Position numbers and translations under genes: made by a program
Assembly: GCA_002422795.1 (NCBI GenBank)
Contig: DITJ01000039.1
Coordinates: 16,954-26,013, forward strand
From: Alphaproteobacteria bacterium UBA6187
Lineage (GTDB): Bacteria > Pseudomonadota > Alphaproteobacteria > Rickettsiales > UBA6187
Direction: 5' to 3'
Length of the DNA stretch: 9,060 nucleotides
The notes under the pieces: generated by a model
What the model was told of the DNA's origin: nothing
Database searches by the model: none
Seen by the model: the letters and a program-made list of their open reading frames with translations, nothing else
Shown here: positions 1-6,114 of the stretch, piece by piece
Layout of the letters: each line of letters opens with the position of its first letter
Position numbering within the stretch: position 1 is the stretch's first letter

Positions 1-509
1 GGGGCAGCCGCTACCGGAGTGGCTGGCGTTGCCGGGGCAGCATTTTCAACAGGATTTACAGCGTCCGCAGCAGGAACGGCTAACGCTTCTGGGGCAGTAT
101 CCACAGGCTGGTTAATATTTGAAACTGCATCAGGCGCAGGCAGTGCATTCACTTTCTTTTCAAGCGCAGATATGCGGAAATCAATATCTGATATTATTTT
201 ATCAAGCTTACTTGCCAGTGTGCTTACACTGTGCTCCACCTCTTCAAATTTTCCATTCAGTGCCCTGGTTCTTTCTTCATCTGAACCGATTGGTTCCTCA
301 CTGATATTGCCCGCCTGTTTACTTCTAGCTTTATTACTTTTACCGCTTCTATATAATTCCTGCTGTACGGTTATCAGATTTTTCTCTAGGCTATTTATCC
401 TATCTTGAAGGCGCTGCATTGTAAGTTCTTCTTCACTAAATTGTGCATTAGCACCCGCACCGCTTAGTAAAAAAACACCAAGAATAAGTACATGTAAAAT
501 TTTTTTCAT
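1..509 (-). CDS. ybgF: Tol-Pal-associated protein YbgF/CpoB, N-terminal part (runs off the left edge)
   Basis: In the family this periplasmic protein works with Tol-Pal and coordinates outer-membrane constriction with septal peptidoglycan synthesis. The visible 169 residues begin with a clear signal peptide: K2-K3, a hydrophobic core at 4-16 and an ANA site at 20-22, predicting a mature start at Q23. Residues about 30-53 and 78-120 are heptad-like coiled coil, the second ending DIDFRISALEKK, which resembles alphaproteobacterial YbgF trimerisation regions. An Ala/Pro-rich linker follows (about 123-169). The expected C-terminal TPR domain lies outside the window, so identity rests on the N-terminus only. 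ATG at 509-507 is preceded on the minus strand by a TAAGGA Shine-Dalgarno about 9 nt upstream, which fixes the start. The gene is 52 bp downstream of nth in the same direction and may be co-transcribed. Another periplasmic coiled-coil protein is the main alternative. Confidence 0.7.
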   Translation of the reverse strand, partial: MKKILHVLILGVFLLSGAGANAQFSEEELTMQRLQDRINSLEKNLITVQQELYRSGKSNKARSKQAGNISEEPIGSDEERTRALNGKFEEVEHSVSTLASKLDKIISDIDFRISALEKKVNALPAPDAVSNINQPVDTAPEALAVPAADAVNPVENAAPATPATPVAAA

Positions 510-543
510 AGATTTTTATCCTTACCCATTTTCAAGAATGGTA

Positions 544-557
544 TATAATATATTATA
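544..557. promoter_or_regulatory. 14-bp AT palindrome in the nth-ybgF spacer, possible -10 element
   Basis: TATAATATATTATA is a perfect palindrome and contains a consensus TATAAT on both strands. On the minus strand it lies 34 bp upstream of the ybgF start codon and could give ybgF its own promoter. No convincing -35 hexamer is found 16-18 bp upstream, and AT-rich spacers often contain such strings by chance. Confidence 0.25.
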
Positions 558-561
558 AAAG

Positions 562-1200
562 TTATTTTTGAAGAACTTTCTTATCATACTCGCATAAGGC
601 TATTATTGGGCAGCGGTAACATTCCGGTTTCCGCGCTTTACAAATATACCGCCCATGCAAAATAAGCCAGTGATGGGCGTGCATCTGCCACTCTTTCGGG
701 ATTACTTTTAAAAGCTTATCACCGGTTGCATCTGCGGTTTTAGTTTTCACCAGGCCAATGCGGTTACTAACGCGGAATACATGAGTATCAACCGCAATGG
801 TAGGATGACCAAAGGCGCAGTTAAGCACTACATTTGCAGTTTTAACCCCCACCCCAGGCAAGGACTTTAATTTTTCAAAATCCTCTGGCACTTCGCTATT
901 ATATTCTTCCACGAGTTTCTTGCTAAGCGCAATTACATTTTTTGCCTTAGCATTAAATAACCCAATGGTTTTTATATATGATTTAAGGCCATCTTCACCA
1001 AGTTTAAGCATTTTTTCAGGAGTATCAGCAACTTTAAATAAGCCGCGCGTTGCCTTATTAACCCCAACATCAGTTGCCTGCGCTGAAAGCACTACCGCAA
1101 CCAGTAATGTATAATTATTCACCGATTCAAGCTCGGTTTTCGGATGTGGGTTATTATCGGAGAATATCTGGAAGATGGCGTTGATTTTAGCTTTGTTCAT
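562..1200 (-). CDS. nth: Endonuclease III (DNA glycosylase/AP lyase)
   Basis: Base-excision-repair enzyme that removes oxidised pyrimidines and cleaves the abasic site by beta-elimination. The 212 residues match the family length (E. coli 211) and can be read almost position by position. The helix-hairpin-helix is LPGVGVKTA at 114-122, with catalytic Lys120. The catalytic Asp138 lies in VDTHVFRV. The C-terminal [4Fe-4S] cluster ligands are C187, C194, C197 and C203 (C-x6-C-x2-C-x5-C). The N-terminus MNKAK...NNPHPKTEL matches the E. coli protein, so the ATG at 1200-1198 is secure even though no good Shine-Dalgarno precedes it. A perfect hairpin covers the site just upstream. The stop is at 562-564; ybgF follows in the same direction, and the metalloprotease gene lies 67 bp upstream on the same strand. 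Confidence 0.98.
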   Translation of the reverse strand: MNKAKINAIFQIFSDNNPHPKTELESVNNYTLLVAVVLSAQATDVGVNKATRGLFKVADTPEKMLKLGEDGLKSYIKTIGLFNAKAKNVIALSKKLVEEYNSEVPEDFEKLKSLPGVGVKTANVVLNCAFGHPTIAVDTHVFRVSNRIGLVKTKTADATGDKLLKVIPKEWQMHAHHWLILHGRYICKARKPECYRCPIIALCEYDKKVLQK

Positions 1201-1233
1201 ATCATCTGAAAGTTTAGTTTTTTCAGATGATAT
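1199..1233 (-). promoter_or_regulatory. Perfect 13-bp inverted repeat overlapping the nth start codon
   Basis: ATATCATCTGAAA at 1199-1211 is the exact reverse complement of 1221-1233, with a 9-nt loop at 1212-1220. In the nth transcript the 3' arm contains the A and U of the AUG and covers the ribosome-landing region. No run of U follows the hairpin on either strand, so it does not look like an intrinsic terminator of the metalloprotease gene. It could limit nth translation, bind a dimeric repressor, or act as a processing site between the two genes. Confidence 0.5.
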
Positions 1234-1267
1234 ACTAAAATTCTTTAATTATACAACATGCTAATTT

Positions 1268-3145
1268 TTATATACAAAGCTCTTCGCCGCTTCTAACTCT
1301 TTCATAAAAGTTTTTTACACCTCCTATTCTATTTGTAAATGTAGGTGTTATTCTACTTTCTGAATCAGAGTTTCTTTGTGTATTACTTGTATCAGTATTA
1401 TCTATAGGCTCAATCCTTCCTTCTTCCATAAGACGCATCATTTCATCTGGTTGCTTTATACTTCCTATTTTTTCTGCAAAACTTGGTTGACCCTCATGTC
1501 TTTTTATAAGCAGAGGCAATGCCTCTTCTCCTGTTTGTGAATCACCATCTTGCGAACTAATAGCTTCTGTTTGTGAACTATTATTGTTTGTTTTAGGTGT
1601 AATACTATTCGCCCAGCTATAAACATAATCAGGTACAAAGTGCCGTGCCACTCTTAAATTTGTCACATTTCTTGCAAGTCTTTTAGAAGATAGACGCGAA
1701 GAATTATTTGGTTCAGTATTGTCATAAGCCCCATATAATGGCAGCCCGATTATCCTATATGCCAAATTACTAGCTATACAAGTTAAAGCAACTCCTACCA
1801 TATTATAAGCTTTCTTATCTAACCTGCTATCTTTAAGTGCTTCATCAAGTACATTATATGTTAAATCATGCACTAATGCAGTAACTGGAAATCCGACTCT
1901 TATTGCCATAGGCAGCACATCTTTAGCTGCATTTCTAAAAGCCTGGGAAGTGGTTGCATTATCTTCCCTGGATGAAGTAATATTATTTAGTAACTCTTCT
2001 GCTTTATCAGCAGCATATATTTCTTTAGCATAGCCATGCTTCCGCAGGGCACAGAAAACTGCAATCCCAAAGCCGATTCCTGCCAATATTTCTGGAACAG
2101 GGTAAGAACTACCCATATTAATTTGCGGCCTGCTTCCGGCAGGCAGTGAAGAACTTCCTAAAATCTCAGGAGTTTTTGCATTGCATGGGAATGTACCATC
2201 GGTTTGGTCATGCCTAATACTTGGTGCATCTGGATTATAAGCATATTTCAGGTTTATTTCATCAACCGGGCCATAGCTAGTGCGTATTTCAGGATATTTT
2301 TCCCATGTTAAATATTGCCACATGTGTGAAGGAACATATAATTTTGGATCAAAAATATAATTTAACTCACATAAATTACTTTCATAGCTCATTATAGAAC
2401 TTCTGGCAGTATATCCTGTTTCAAGTTCAATATTTGCCTCTACGCCTTCATTCTGTGTATGACGCAAGCCCATGGCATGGCCAGTTTCATGGCTAATTAC
2501 ATACTTAAATTCATTTGTTTTTCCAAAAATATAATTTGTAAGCTTAATGGCAAATTGTTTTAAAGATTCATCAGCATCAAATATATCAGCTATATTAGGT
2601 ATCGATAAAGATCTATCTATAAGAACATCGGAGCCAAAATCTAATGGATAATCAGCACTTCCAAAAGCGTCCCCGGAAAGCAAATTATTACACATAATGT
2701 AATTAATATTTGCCTTAGTATTTGAATCAACTTCCTGAAACCCAATATGTCCTGGCAGGATATTATTTTGTAAATCTTCATGCAGTATATTTCTGGTGAT
2801 TCTTTTCATCTCTTCGGTAAACGGAATATTACATCCATAATCCTGTCCGTGCGTAAAATCATATTTGTTGAAAATATAATCAGCAAAGCGGTAAGTAATG
2901 TTAAAAGGTTCCGCAGTTTGTTTATAAGGCTCTATAGTGCGCGCTTTTACATCAATGTAATTAGCGTCATCGTAGTAAGCATAATCATCGTAGTAAGCAG
3001 CATAATCATCTGATCTCTCTTGATATGGCGCGGTCCATACAACATCAGATAAAAATTTATTTGAATAATCATCAGTACTATGTTCTTTTGCACTGGAAAT
3101 TCCATACATATTCATCATAAAAAGTAATGGGCTTGTATATTTCAT
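1268..3145 (-). CDS. Metzincin (M10/serralysin-like) zinc metalloprotease with an unusual C-terminal region
   Basis: Predicted secreted zinc endopeptidase of 625 residues. The N-terminus is a short, weak signal-peptide candidate (hydrophobic residues 5-16, possible cut after SSA at 17-19). Residues about 77-305 resemble the M10/serralysin fold: NITYRF (82-87), the zinc site HETGHAMGLRH at 219-229 (ligands H219, H223, H229; catalytic E220; G226), a Met-turn SIMSY at 250-254 (M252), and GPVDEINLKYAYNP (292-305), which resembles the helix before the RTX region in serralysins. No glycine-rich RTX nonapeptides follow. Instead there are hydrophobic segments near 350-367, 409-427 and 447-473, an S/T/N/Q-rich linker (about 515-550), and two related 25-residue motifs (554-578, 601-625). 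A Tyr/Asp-rich stretch lies at 46-63. ATG at 3145 is the first in-frame Met with a nearby purine-rich stretch (GGAAAAATAGAGT). Substrate and export route are unknown; the family call is strong, any specific name is not. Confidence 0.85.
   Translation of the reverse strand: MKYTSPLLFMMNMYGISSAKEHSTDDYSNKFLSDVVWTAPYQERSDDYAAYYDDYAYYDDANYIDVKARTIEPYKQTAEPFNITYRFADYIFNKYDFTHGQDYGCNIPFTEEMKRITRNILHEDLQNNILPGHIGFQEVDSNTKANINYIMCNNLLSGDAFGSADYPLDFGSDVLIDRSLSIPNIADIFDADESLKQFAIKLTNYIFGKTNEFKYVISHETGHAMGLRHTQNEGVEANIELETGYTARSSIMSYESNLCELNYIFDPKLYVPSHMWQYLTWEKYPEIRTSYGPVDEINLKYAYNPDAPSIRHDQTDGTFPCNAKTPEILGSSSLPAGSRPQINMGSSYPVPEILAGIGFGIAVFCALRKHGYAKEIYAADKAEELLNNITSSREDNATTSQAFRNAAKDVLPMAIRVGFPVTALVHDLTYNVLDEALKDSRLDKKAYNMVGVALTCIASNLAYRIIGLPLYGAYDNTEPNNSSRLSSKRLARNVTNLRVARHFVPDYVYSWANSITPKTNNNSSQTEAISSQDGDSQTGEEALPLLIKRHEGQPSFAEKIGSIKQPDEMMRLMEEGRIEPIDNTDTSNTQRNSDSESRITPTFTNRIGGVKNFYERVRSGEELCI
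1271..1486 (-). repeat. Duplicated 25-residue C-terminal motif within the metalloprotease
   Basis: Residues 554-578 (1412-1486) and 601-625 (1271-1345) align without gaps with 10 of 25 identities, at P, F, I, G, K, E, R, E, E and I, plus conservative S/T, K/R, I/V and Q/N pairs. The core pattern is P-[ST]-F-x-x-[KR]-I-G-x-[IV]-K. The second copy ends exactly at the C-terminus. A 22-residue polar spacer separates them. This looks like a short binding or sorting motif present twice; its function is not known to me. Confidence 0.5.
2968..3006 (-). repeat. In-frame tandem repeat coding for a Tyr/Asp-rich stretch
   Basis: An 18-nt unit (CATCGTAGTAAGCATAAT on the plus strand, 2968-2985) is followed by a 21-nt copy with one extra codon (2986-3006), and the next bases start again with CATC. 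On the coding strand it yields the repeated D-Y-A-(A)-Y-Y-D pattern at residues about 47-59 of the metalloprotease, between the signal-peptide candidate and the catalytic domain. Both unit lengths are multiples of three, so copy-number change would alter length but not frame. Confidence 0.7.
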
Positions 3146-3321
3146 ACTCTATTTTTCCATAATTATGAGTTTACATCCATAAATCGTGTAATTATTAAAT
3201 TATTAATAAACCGTCAAAATTGTAACATAATTACAAACAAAATAAAACCCATTTCTACACCTTGCCAAAAAGCTCTTTTAACTATATTATTACAGCAATT
3301 TATAATTGCATAAGGCTTAAA
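3146..3321. promoter_or_regulatory. Divergent intergenic region between the metalloprotease gene and murD
   Basis: This 176-bp, very AT-rich spacer must carry the promoters of both divergent genes. It holds an inverted repeat TTGTAA-N5-TTACAA at 3220-3236. On the minus strand there is a TTGACG (3212-3217), close to a -35 consensus, pointing toward the metalloprotease, but no good -10 lies 16-18 bp further on. No promoter can be assigned with confidence. A TTG at 3262 in frame with murD is a possible but unlikely upstream start. Confidence 0.4.
3312..3315 (+). promoter_or_regulatory. Ribosome binding site that decides the murD start
   Basis: AAGG lies 6 nt upstream of the ATG at 3322. The alternative in-frame TTG at 3262 has no such site and would add 20 residues (NYIITAIYNCIRLK region) outside the MurD fold, so 3322 is preferred. 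Confidence 0.65.
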
Positions 3322-4713
3322 ATGATTACCCCAACCTCCCTTAAAAACAGCAAAATCGCGGTATTTGGCCTTGGCAAGGCTGGTATGTCTACCCTTAATG
3401 CTTTGCTGAGAAGCGGCGCAGAAGTTTATGTGTGGGATGATGGTGAAGCTTCCCGCGCAAAATTACAGGCGGAAAACCTTAAAAACGTGCATATTGTAAG
3501 CCCGGAAGAAACCCCGTGGAATGAAATAAAATTACTGGCCTTAAGCCCGGGAATCCCTTTAACACACCCGAAGCCGCATAAAGTTGCAGAGCTTGCAAAG
3601 GCTGCAAATTGCCCGATTGTGTGTGATATTGAAATATTATACCATGCGCAAAGCCAATCAAAATTCCTTGGTATTACTGGCACTAACGGTAAATCTACCA
3701 CAACCGCGCTTACAGGGCATATACTAAAAAACGCAGGTGTTAGTGGCGAAGTGGGCGGGAATATCGGTATTCCGGTTCTGGATCTCACCCCGCTTAGTGA
3801 AGATGGTGTTTATGTACTGGAAATGTCATCATTCCAGCTTGACCTGATAAAACAAACCCATTTTAATGTTTCTGTATTTTTAAATATCACCCCCGACCAC
3901 ATCGACAGGCACGGCGATATAGAAGGCTATATTGCGGCAAAATGCCATATATATGAAAACCAGGGTGAAAATGATGTAGCCATCATCGGTGTGGACGATG
4001 AATATACAAATAAAATTTATGAGCAATTGAAATCTTCAGGCAAAATTGGCCGCATAATCCCTATTTCCACAAGGCGTGAGATTGCAGGCGGAATTATGGT
4101 AAAAGATGGGGTTATTTATGATAATAGCGGCTCCATTCCTAAACAATATACACTTGGTTATTTAGAACGCCTGCCAGGTGCGCATAACGGGCAGAATATT
4201 GCGGCTGCTTTTGCTGCCACTCTTGCACTTGGTGTGCAGCCTGAAAAAGCAATTGCTGCAATTAAATCATTTGAAGGATTAAAACACAGGATACAGTTAG
4301 TTTCAGAAATTAATGGTATAAAATTCATCAACGATAGTAAAGCAACTAACGCTGATGCCACAGCCAACGCCCTCCGCGCTTTTGATGATATTTACTGGAT
4401 ACTTGGCGGGCTTTCAAAAGAAGGCGGCATTGGCTCACTCGTCGAATTCTTCCCGAAAATAACCCACGCTTTCCTGATAGGCAAAGCCCAGGATGATTTT
4501 GCAAATGTCCTTGATGGTAAAGTTACCTATACAAAATGCGAAACCTTGGCAAATGCATTTGACGAAGCTGCTAAACGCGCATTAAATGATAATAAAAAAG
4601 GTTCAGTAGTTTTATTATCCCCGGCTTGCGCTTCATGGGACCAATGGCCGAATTTTGAAGTGAGGGGCGATGCTTTTTGTGAAATGGCTATTAATTTGAA
4701 GGAAAAGGTGTAG
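3322..4713 (+). CDS. murD: UDP-N-acetylmuramoyl-L-alanine--D-glutamate ligase
   Basis: Cytoplasmic ATP-dependent ligase that adds D-glutamate to UDP-MurNAc-L-Ala in peptidoglycan precursor synthesis. With the ATG at 3322 it has 463 residues, close to other MurD proteins. The N-terminal UDP-binding domain has VFGLGKAGMS (14-23) and SPGIP (75-79). The central ATPase domain has the P-loop GITGTNGKSTT at 117-127, NITPDHIDRHG (188-198) and AAKCHIY with the likely carbamylated Lys207. HNGQN (288-292) marks the hinge. The C-terminal domain has NDSKATN (337-343) and SPACASWDQW followed by FxxRGxxF (433-451). All key motifs are intact. It is the first gene of the plus-strand cluster; ftsW follows after a 263-bp gap occupied by a palindromic repeat element, which could weaken transcription into ftsW or signal a separate promoter there. 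Confidence 0.97.
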   Translation: MITPTSLKNSKIAVFGLGKAGMSTLNALLRSGAEVYVWDDGEASRAKLQAENLKNVHIVSPEETPWNEIKLLALSPGIPLTHPKPHKVAELAKAANCPIVCDIEILYHAQSQSKFLGITGTNGKSTTTALTGHILKNAGVSGEVGGNIGIPVLDLTPLSEDGVYVLEMSSFQLDLIKQTHFNVSVFLNITPDHIDRHGDIEGYIAAKCHIYENQGENDVAIIGVDDEYTNKIYEQLKSSGKIGRIIPISTRREIAGGIMVKDGVIYDNSGSIPKQYTLGYLERLPGAHNGQNIAAAFAATLALGVQPEKAIAAIKSFEGLKHRIQLVSEINGIKFINDSKATNADATANALRAFDDIYWILGGLSKEGGIGSLVEFFPKITHAFLIGKAQDDFANVLDGKVTYTKCETLANAFDEAAKRALNDNKKGSVVLLSPACASWDQWPNFEVRGDAFCEMAINLKEKV

Positions 4714-4721
4714 AACGGAAA

Positions 4722-4896
4722 AGTTCCCTCTCCCTTGAGGGAGAGGGCGGATTTCTCCAATTTTCACTTCAAAATTGGTAAGAAATCCGGGTGAGGGGGA
4801 AATTAAAGTAAAAATGGAAATTTTTCATTATGCATTTGTCATTTTACTTCAAGAGCCCCCCTCACCCTAGCCCTCACCCTCAAGGGAGAGGGGACT
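4722..4896. repeat. Palindromic repeat element A (MITE/REP-like, 175 bp) between murD and ftsW
   Basis: The ends are inverted repeats of 26 bp (4722-4747 against 4871-4896, 24 of 26 matching). The left end is itself a hairpin, CCCTCTCCC-TTGA-GGGAGAGGG (4726-4747). Inside are a long hairpin at 4748-4789 (9 bp plus 8 bp with a 2-nt bulge and a CACTTC loop), arms 4789-4799/4857-4867 (11 bp, perfect) and arms 4806-4816/4840-4849 (one extra base). The element therefore folds into a nested, branched structure. It has no coding potential. Its G/C-rich core is shared with the element at 8595-8727, so both belong to one dispersed family. It starts 8 bp after the murD stop codon and could act as a terminator or RNA-stability element. 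No clear target-site duplication is visible. Confidence 0.8.
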
Positions 4897-4965
4897 ACAC
4901 GGCTCTTATAAACACTAGTGCCATAAGGCTAGAGGAAATTAACACCCTCTATAAAAGACTTAATT

Positions 4966-4980
4966 ATGAATAAACAATGA
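4966..4980 (+). other. Possible four-codon leader ORF overlapping the ftsW start (ATGA)
   Basis: ATG AAT AAA CAA TGA overlaps the ftsW ATG at 4977 through an ATGA stop-start junction. A purine stretch (AAAAGA) lies 7-12 nt upstream of this small ORF, whereas ftsW has no good Shine-Dalgarno directly before its own ATG. Translation of the mini-ORF followed by re-initiation is possible, but such short overlaps occur by chance. Confidence 0.22.
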
Positions 4981-6113
4981 AATTTGATCGTCAAAACACA
5001 AATATCTTTACCTCATGGTGGTGGACGGTTGATAAAATCTCCCTGCTTGCCATATTTATAATTATGGCATTCGGTGCGATTATGGTTACAACTGCAAGCC
5101 CAGCCGTCGCCGAGCGTATCGGTCTTGATGGCTCATATTTCATAAAACGCCAGCTTATATTCCTTGTTATTACCTTAGTGGTAATGTTATTTTTTTCCTT
5201 CTTAAACCCAATAGTTATCAGAAGAATCGCCACAATTGGCTTTGCTATAGGAATTATACTTTTGGTCGTGGTGCTGATATTCAGCCCGGAAACCAAGGGC
5301 GCAAAACGCTGGATAAATCTTGGCGGTTTTTCCCTGCAACCTTCTGAATTTATGAAACCGTTTTTCATTATAGTAACCGCATGGATGCTGGCAGAAAGCA
5401 AAATAAAACAGGGTTTTAAGGGATTAAAAATATGCACAGCCCTATATGGACTGCTAGCAATATTATTGCTACTTCAGCCGGATGTGGGCATGTTTGTTGT
5501 GATATCCGCCGTATGGGCCGGGCAGCTATTCTTATCTGGCATTCCGCTAGTTTATATCCTTATAATGGCAGTGCTGGGAATTGTCTCACTGCTGGGCGCA
5601 TATCTTGTGTTCCCGCATGTATCTTTGCGCGTTAATAAATTCTTAGGCATAAACAGCGATGATAATTACCAGGTAAAAAAATCCCTGGAGGCCTTTAATA
5701 GTGGCGGCATAACCGGCAGAGGCCCTGGTGAAGGCGTGGTAAAACAACATCTTCCCGATTCCCATACCGACTTCATATTCGCCGTTGTGGGTGAAGAACT
5801 TGGCGCTATTGTATGTATAATTATCGTATGCCTTTTTGCTTTTGTAATTTTCCGTGGTTTTAAGAAAATGCTTGGTGAAAAAGATTTATTTTTTGTATAT
5901 GCAGTATCAGGATTGTTAATGCAATTTGGCGTGCAGGCTATGATAAATATGGGTGTTGCCTTAAACCTGCTTCCAACCAAAGGTATGACATTGCCATTTA
6001 TAAGTTATGGCGGCTCATCAATGATTGCCATTGCGGTTGCAATGGGTATGATGTTATCACTAACGCGCAGGCGTTTTGGCAATATAAAACGGCAAGATTT
6101 TACAGGAGGATAA
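4977..6113 (+). CDS. ftsW: Septal peptidoglycan glycosyltransferase FtsW (SEDS family)
   Basis: Integral inner-membrane polymerase that joins lipid II into glycan strands at the division site with its class B PBP partner (FtsI). The 378 residues contain roughly ten hydrophobic segments, the first near 21-40. Diagnostic SEDS motifs are GAKRWINLGGFSLQPSEFMK (108-127), the extracellular loop LPDSHTDFIFAVVGEELG (259-276) with the likely catalytic Asp265, and NLLPTKGMTLPFISYGGSS (330-348). RodA is the paralogue; position between murD and murG supports FtsW. Its last codons (ACA GGA GGA TAA) contain the murG ribosome binding site, and only one base separates the stop from the murG ATG, so the two are probably translationally linked. 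Own ribosome binding site is weak. Confidence 0.97.
   Translation: MKFDRQNTNIFTSWWWTVDKISLLAIFIIMAFGAIMVTTASPAVAERIGLDGSYFIKRQLIFLVITLVVMLFFSFLNPIVIRRIATIGFAIGIILLVVVLIFSPETKGAKRWINLGGFSLQPSEFMKPFFIIVTAWMLAESKIKQGFKGLKICTALYGLLAILLLLQPDVGMFVVISAVWAGQLFLSGIPLVYILIMAVLGIVSLLGAYLVFPHVSLRVNKFLGINSDDNYQVKKSLEAFNSGGITGRGPGEGVVKQHLPDSHTDFIFAVVGEELGAIVCIIIVCLFAFVIFRGFKKMLGEKDLFFVYAVSGLLMQFGVQAMINMGVALNLLPTKGMTLPFISYGGSSMIAIAVAMGMMLSLTRRRFGNIKRQDFTGG
6104..6109 (+). promoter_or_regulatory. Consensus ribosome binding site of murG within the end of ftsW
   Basis: AGGAGG lies 5 nt upstream of the murG ATG and inside the last ftsW codons. It fixes the murG start and contrasts with the weak sites before nth and ftsW. 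Confidence 0.9.
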
Positions 6114-6114
6114 T

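Noticed and set aside
19..408. Plus-strand open frame of 129 codons rich in Ala, Ser and Leu
   Set aside because: It lies opposite the ybgF reading frame, whose signal peptide, coiled coil and Ala/Pro linker make sense. The antisense frame has no recognisable motif and no ribosome binding site.
1201..1267. Intrinsic terminator after the metalloprotease gene
   Set aside because: The hairpin at 1199-1233 has no following T-run on the minus strand and overlaps the nth start codon, so a termination role is not supported.
2968..3006. CRISPR-like repeat
   Set aside because: Only two adjacent units without spacers, inside a coding frame.
3262..3321. TTG at 3262 as the start of murD, giving 483 residues
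   Set aside because: It would add 20 residues outside the family fold and has no ribosome binding site; ATG at 3322 has AAGG at 6 nt and gives a normal MurD N-terminus.
4527..4760. Minus-strand open frame starting in element A and running into the murD 3' end
   Set aside because: It is antisense to the conserved MurD C-terminal motifs and begins in the repeat.
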